Assembly: GCA_039939375.1 (NCBI GenBank)
Contig: JBDVJO010000003.1
Location: 193,433-257,432, forward strand
Length of the DNA stretch: 64,000 nt
Source of the DNA: Paracrocinitomix sp039939375
GTDB taxonomy: Bacteria > Bacteroidota > Bacteroidia > Flavobacteriales_D > Crocinitomicaceae
Direction: 5' to 3'
In this document: positions 61,094 to 64,000 of the stretch, in pieces
Layout: every line of letters begins with the position of its first letter
Position numbering within the stretch: the first letter of the stretch is position 1
Notes under the pieces: model-generated
What the model was told of the DNA's origin: nothing
The model's database searches: none
Seen by the model: only the letters and a program-made list of their open reading frames with translations
Position numbers and translations under genes: made by a program

Positions 61094-61519
61094 TTGGGAA
61101 TACTAGAATTGATATTTGGAAAAGACGAAGAAAGGTCAAAAAGAATCTTTATAAGTTTCGCTATGGAAGATTCCACTTATCGAGACCATTTAGTGAGACA
61201 AGCAAGAAATAAAAAGTCTCCATTTGAATTTATGGACATGTCAGTGAAAAGACCATGGAAGCAATCGGAATGGAAAAAGAAATGTCGAACAAAAATTAAA
61301 AGGAGTGACGGAGTAATAGTTCTTCTAAGCAAGAATACATGGCACGCAGGTGGAGCGAGGTGGGAAATGAAATGTGCTATAGAAGAAAAGAAGCCAATAA
61401 TGGGTATGCATATCAAAAAGAATGACAAAGGAGCCATACCACCAGAATTGAAAGGTAAAAGAGTTGTTTTATGGTCCTGGGCAAATCTTGAGCGGTTTAT
61501 AAAAAATATTAAAGTATGA
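61094..61519 (+). CDS. ThsB-like TIR-domain protein (MTH538 type)
   Basis: 141 residues, single domain. KRIFISFAMEDSTYRDHLVRQ is the first strand/helix, then FMDMSVKRPWK, CRTKIKRSDGVIVLLSK and ARWEMKCAIEEKKPIMGMHI. The pair W90-E91 is in the position expected for the TIR NADase glutamate. The family (PF08937, DUF1863) includes the Thoeris sensor ThsB, which makes a cyclic-ADP-ribose-type signal on phage infection. The start is the TTG at 61094; no good ATG precedes the domain. It overlaps the next gene by 4 bp. Paralogous to the protein at 62361. Confidence 0.85.
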   Translation: MGILELIFGKDEERSKRIFISFAMEDSTYRDHLVRQARNKKSPFEFMDMSVKRPWKQSEWKKKCRTKIKRSDGVIVLLSKNTWHAGGARWEMKCAIEEKKPIMGMHIKKNDKGAIPPELKGKRVVLWSWANLERFIKNIKV

Positions 61520-62349
61520 AATTGTTTATCTGTCATAGAAGTAGCGACAAATCCGAATCGGACAAGATTATCAAATCACTTTTTGAATTGACAGAAAACT
61601 CAATTGCTGTTTTAAGAGAAGCCGACCATGATGAGAAATGGAAAGAAAACGTTGAAGAAAAATTTAAAGAAGTTGATTTTGTTGTCTTCCTAATCGGCTC
61701 AGACACTTTTGAAAGCGACCAACTTAAATGGGAATATGCTAAAGCTAAAGACCTAAATAAAAGGATTATTGGAATAAAGCTACAGGATGCAAGTCAAGAA
61801 TCTATTTTGTTTTGTCAAGCTTTTCAGGTTTTTGACAACCCAGAACAAAGTCTTAAGTACTTGAAAAGCACATTCGAAACTGACCAAAAACTAAGATTGG
61901 AGCAATACAAAATTATGGTTAGTTCTACTGAAAAAGTTACTGACCAACGACTAAAGGTGAACAACCTTTTTTTTACCGTCACTTCTTCAATCCTATCAAT
62001 TGGATTTATTCTGGCTAAAGCTTTTGAGTTTTCAACTTTGGGTGTGGTTGGAATGCTCTTTATGACTATTATGGCCTTTATTGTATCATTCTTTTGGGCA
62101 AAGCTGATTAACTCCTATGGAACTCTTAATACGGGCAAGTTTACTGTAATTGACAAAATTGAAAAACAGCTTCGTTCAAATATGTTTGAAGACGAATGGC
62201 AAATACTAAAAGAAATTGGATACGAGCCGAATAGTAAAACTGAAATTAAAGTAATCAAGAGATTTAGAGTTTTTATTATCGTATTAGCCTTGTTTCAAAT
62301 AGGCTACCTGATTTATGAACTCTATCCGTTATTCACCGGATGTAATTAA
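61516..62349 (+). CDS. TIR-domain membrane protein (TIR plus RipA-like membrane region)
   Basis: 277 residues in two parts. Residues 1-~115 are TIR-like: MKLFICHRSSDKSESD, a helix region, then VDFVVFLIGSDTFESDQLKWEYAKAKDLNKR with W72-E73. Residues ~120-277 resemble the RipA-like octameric membrane family: EQYKIMVSSTEKVTDQRLKVNN, three hydrophobic segments (about 151-168, 172-195 and 250-270) and GKFTVIDKIEKQLRSNMFEDEW in between. In Thoeris the ThsA effector has SLOG/SIR2 or membrane/macro domains; none of these is seen here. It lies between two ThsB-like genes and may be the membrane effector they control. Confidence 0.8.
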   Translation: MKLFICHRSSDKSESDKIIKSLFELTENSIAVLREADHDEKWKENVEEKFKEVDFVVFLIGSDTFESDQLKWEYAKAKDLNKRIIGIKLQDASQESILFCQAFQVFDNPEQSLKYLKSTFETDQKLRLEQYKIMVSSTEKVTDQRLKVNNLFFTVTSSILSIGFILAKAFEFSTLGVVGMLFMTIMAFIVSFFWAKLINSYGTLNTGKFTVIDKIEKQLRSNMFEDEWQILKEIGYEPNSKTEIKVIKRFRVFIIVLALFQIGYLIYELYPLFTGCN

Positions 62350-62360
62350 AAACAGAAAAT

Positions 62361-62738
62361 ATGGCAAAGAGAATTTTTACAAGCTTCGCAATAGAAGATA
62401 AAACTACAAGGGACTTATTCGTAGGACAAGCTCGCAACGAGAAAGTACCGTATGAACTTGTTGACATGTCAGTTAAGGAACCATGGAGTGATTCATGGAA
62501 AACAAGGTGTCGAACTAAAATCAAAGGCTGTCACGGAGTAATAGTTTTGATTTCAAAACACTTGAAGAAAGCTGACGGAGCAATTTGGGAAATTAAATGT
62601 GCGAAGGAAGAAGGAATTCCAATTCTAGGTGTATACATGAAGGGGTGTGGCATACTTGATACACCAAACGAATTAAACGGAATAAAGAAATTGACTTGGA
62701 CTTGGGCTAACATTGGAGACTTTGTAAATGGACTTTAA
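62361..62738 (+). CDS. ThsB-like TIR-domain protein (second copy)
   Basis: 125 residues, single domain, related to the protein at 61094 (about half of residues identical by eye). AKRIFTSFAIEDKTTRDLFV begins it, then VDMSVKEPWS, CRTKIKGCHGVIVLISK and AIWEIKCAKEEGIPILGVYM, with W76-E77 as the probable NADase position. It starts 11 bp after the membrane TIR gene, so all three are one operon. Two sensors sharing one effector are known for Thoeris loci, where each ThsB responds to different phages. Confidence 0.85.
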   Translation: MAKRIFTSFAIEDKTTRDLFVGQARNEKVPYELVDMSVKEPWSDSWKTRCRTKIKGCHGVIVLISKHLKKADGAIWEIKCAKEEGIPILGVYMKGCGILDTPNELNGIKKLTWTWANIGDFVNGL

Positions 62739-62764
62739 AAAAGAAAAAACGTACTACAACACAA

Positions 62765-62811
62765 TGTATAGTGCATAGCACCCTACGGGATGCTACAACA
62801 CCATACACAAA
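62765..62811 (+). repeat. Imperfect long hairpin after the TIR operon
   Basis: TGTATAGTG (62765-62773) pairs with CACCATACA (62799-62807) at 8/9 positions; inside it TAGCACCC can pair with GGGATGCTA (one bulged A), with loop TAC. ACAAACCGTT follows. It has no T-tract and is not a typical terminator. It resembles the left-hand flank at 61071-61093. Confidence 0.6.
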
Positions 62812-62837
62812 CCGTTATGTTTCACTAACCTAATAAT

Positions 62838-63842
62838 ATGTCAATTGTAGAAATTTCGGACATTACCGGCCTTGGAGCTCCTCTAAAAAAGTTGTTTACA
62901 GTAATATCGAAAGGAGTCGGCAAAATAACAAAACCATATTTAATCAGAAAAACTGCTGATGCAAAAGCTTATGAAATTAAGACAATTTCAGAAGCAATGA
63001 ATGAAGCCTACTCAGAATTGCAGCAAATTGAATATGACAATAATAAGATTAAAATTTCTTCTCTAGATGAATCTCAAATTCAAGATGAAATTAGTCTTAA
63101 CGAAAGACAGCTAAACCGAAATCAATTCATTGAACAAAAGAGGCAATTAAATGTAGAAAGCATCACTCAGCATGCTATCGAAGACATGGAAACAGAGGAG
63201 ACTATATCAAACGAAGAAGTTGATGACGATTGGATTACAAGATTTTTCGATTATGCAAAAGATGTTTCAAACGAAGAAATGCAAAAAATTTGGGGTAAAA
63301 TACTATCAGGTCAAGTTAAGAATCCTAAATCTTTCTCATTTAGAACATTAGATGCTTTACGTAACTTATCAAAAGAAGAGGCTAAAATATTCGCGAAAGT
63401 TGCACAATACGCAATTCTTGATCACAGAGATGCTTTTTTATATAAAGGCAAAAAAAATCAAGAATTACTTAAAAAATTCAATATTCAATACTCTGATATT
63501 ACATTACTTCAAGAATTGGACTTACTCCATACGGGCGATTTCGTAGGTCTAAATATGAAAAAATCGGAAAGAACAACGATTGAAACGTACCAGTTTGGAT
63601 CTAAAGTTGTTGTTGTCAAAAGAAAACCGGAAGCTCCTTCAAATAGTCTTTCAATTTTTCTTTTCACCTCTGTTGGCAAGGAACTACTAACTCTAATTAA
63701 AAATGAATCTGAATTTGATTATCTTTTAGCTTTTGCTAAAGACGCTAGAACCGCCGCATCATCTGTACAACATGCTGATTTTTTAAAACGGGAAGGCAAC
63801 CAAGTAACATTCAAAGAACCTTTGATTGACATCCCTGAATAG
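62838..63842 (+). CDS. DUF2806 domain-containing protein
   Basis: 334 residues. The N-terminus has a short amphipathic helix pair (ISDITGLGAPLKKLFTVISKGVGKITKPYLIRK) and a helical/coiled region. The central and C-terminal region matches DUF2806: DDDWITRFFDYAKDVSNEEMQKIWGKILSGQVKNPKSFSFRTLDALRNLSKEEAKIFAKVA. DUF2806 proteins are often reported in defence islands; their activity is not known. It is 99 bp after the TIR operon, with a hairpin between, so it may be a separate unit. It ends about 60 bp before the transposase fragment. Confidence 0.8.
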   Translation: MSIVEISDITGLGAPLKKLFTVISKGVGKITKPYLIRKTADAKAYEIKTISEAMNEAYSELQQIEYDNNKIKISSLDESQIQDEISLNERQLNRNQFIEQKRQLNVESITQHAIEDMETEETISNEEVDDDWITRFFDYAKDVSNEEMQKIWGKILSGQVKNPKSFSFRTLDALRNLSKEEAKIFAKVAQYAILDHRDAFLYKGKKNQELLKKFNIQYSDITLLQELDLLHTGDFVGLNMKKSERTTIETYQFGSKVVVVKRKPEAPSNSLSIFLFTSVGKELLTLIKNESEFDYLLAFAKDARTAASSVQHADFLKREGNQVTFKEPLIDIPE

Positions 63843-63902
63843 TTTAAGAAAACGCAACATAACATAGAACTATGCTAAAAAACAAGTAATATTTCTCTTT
63901 TT

Positions 63903-64000
63903 TTAGTTTAACATTGGCTTTTTACTTTTAAAATTTTCATCATAAACAAGACCTGATTCTGCAATTGCAAAAGCTTGCTTTAGCAGTTTATTACAAACAG
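63903..64000 (-). CDS. Transposase C-terminal fragment, IS110-like
   Basis: Read on the minus strand from the window edge, 31 codons end at a TAA at 63905-63903. The peptide VCNKLLKQAFAIAESGLVYD then ENFKSKKPMLN looks like the C-terminal end of IS110-family transposases (KLLKxAFAI ... YDxNxxS). Only this fragment is in the window, so full length and integrity cannot be judged. It suggests an insertion sequence directly beside the TIR/DUF2806 island. Confidence 0.55.
   Translation of the reverse strand, partial: VCNKLLKQAFAIAESGLVYDENFKSKKPMLN

Overview
The window is a 64 kb piece of an AT-rich chromosome from a member of the Bacteroidota, most likely a Flavobacteriales-type bacterium. This is inferred from a PorP/SprF-like protein, a secreted nuclease with a type IX secretion (T9SS) C-terminal sorting domain, a GldI-like lipoprotein PPIase, many short SPII lipoproteins, a TolB-like propeller fused to an outer-membrane barrel, and repeated Bacteroidota -7 boxes (TAnnTTTG) upstream of genes. 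No rRNA or tRNA gene was recognised.

Region by region. (1) 1-6551: a tightly overlapping operon with a PEP-utiliser swivelling domain, a DUF3419/BtaA-like transferase, a CTP-type lipid kinase, a GNAT-like protein, an acyl-AMP ligase, a cytochrome P450 and a YdeI protein with a CDGSH iron-sulfur tail. It looks like an undescribed lipid or small-molecule pathway. A fatty acid hydroxylase follows on the other strand. (2) 7.5-15.2 kb: an ABC-2 exporter, then (minus strand) fused isobutyryl-CoA mutase (icmF) with a TPR/SpoIIE phosphatase directly downstream. (3) 15.2-18.2 kb: a 437-bp divergent gap holding a terminator/antiterminator-like structure, then the RNA-repair operon rtcB-prfH-TPR. (4) 18.3-48.1 kb: mostly housekeeping genes (dnaA, ligA, dapA, alaS, mnmD, nrnA), FKBP-type PPIases, an ECF sigma factor with a trans-envelope partner, several lipoproteins, an M23 peptidase, a T9SS-exported nuclease and an M20 amidohydrolase. 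(5) 48.1-54.4 kb: small lipoproteins including a tandem duplication, a thioredoxin-like membrane protein, ispH and uvrB. (6) 54.4-55.8 kb: an array of REP-like palindromes surrounding a solitary GIY-YIG nuclease gene. (7) 55.9-60.9 kb: a PorP/SprF protein, SRPBCC protein, DEAD-box helicase and two envelope proteins. (8) 61-64 kb: an accessory island with a three-gene TIR operon (two ThsB-like TIR proteins flanking a TIR-membrane fusion), a DUF2806 protein and the C-terminal end of an IS110-like transposase.

The two strongest candidates for something undescribed are the TIR operon at 61.1-62.7 kb, which looks like a Thoeris-like defence system with an unusual membrane effector, and the GIY-YIG gene embedded in its own palindromic repeats. 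The structured leader of rtcB-prfH and the seven-gene cluster at the left end are next. All functional statements are read from sequence motifs; no database search was possible.
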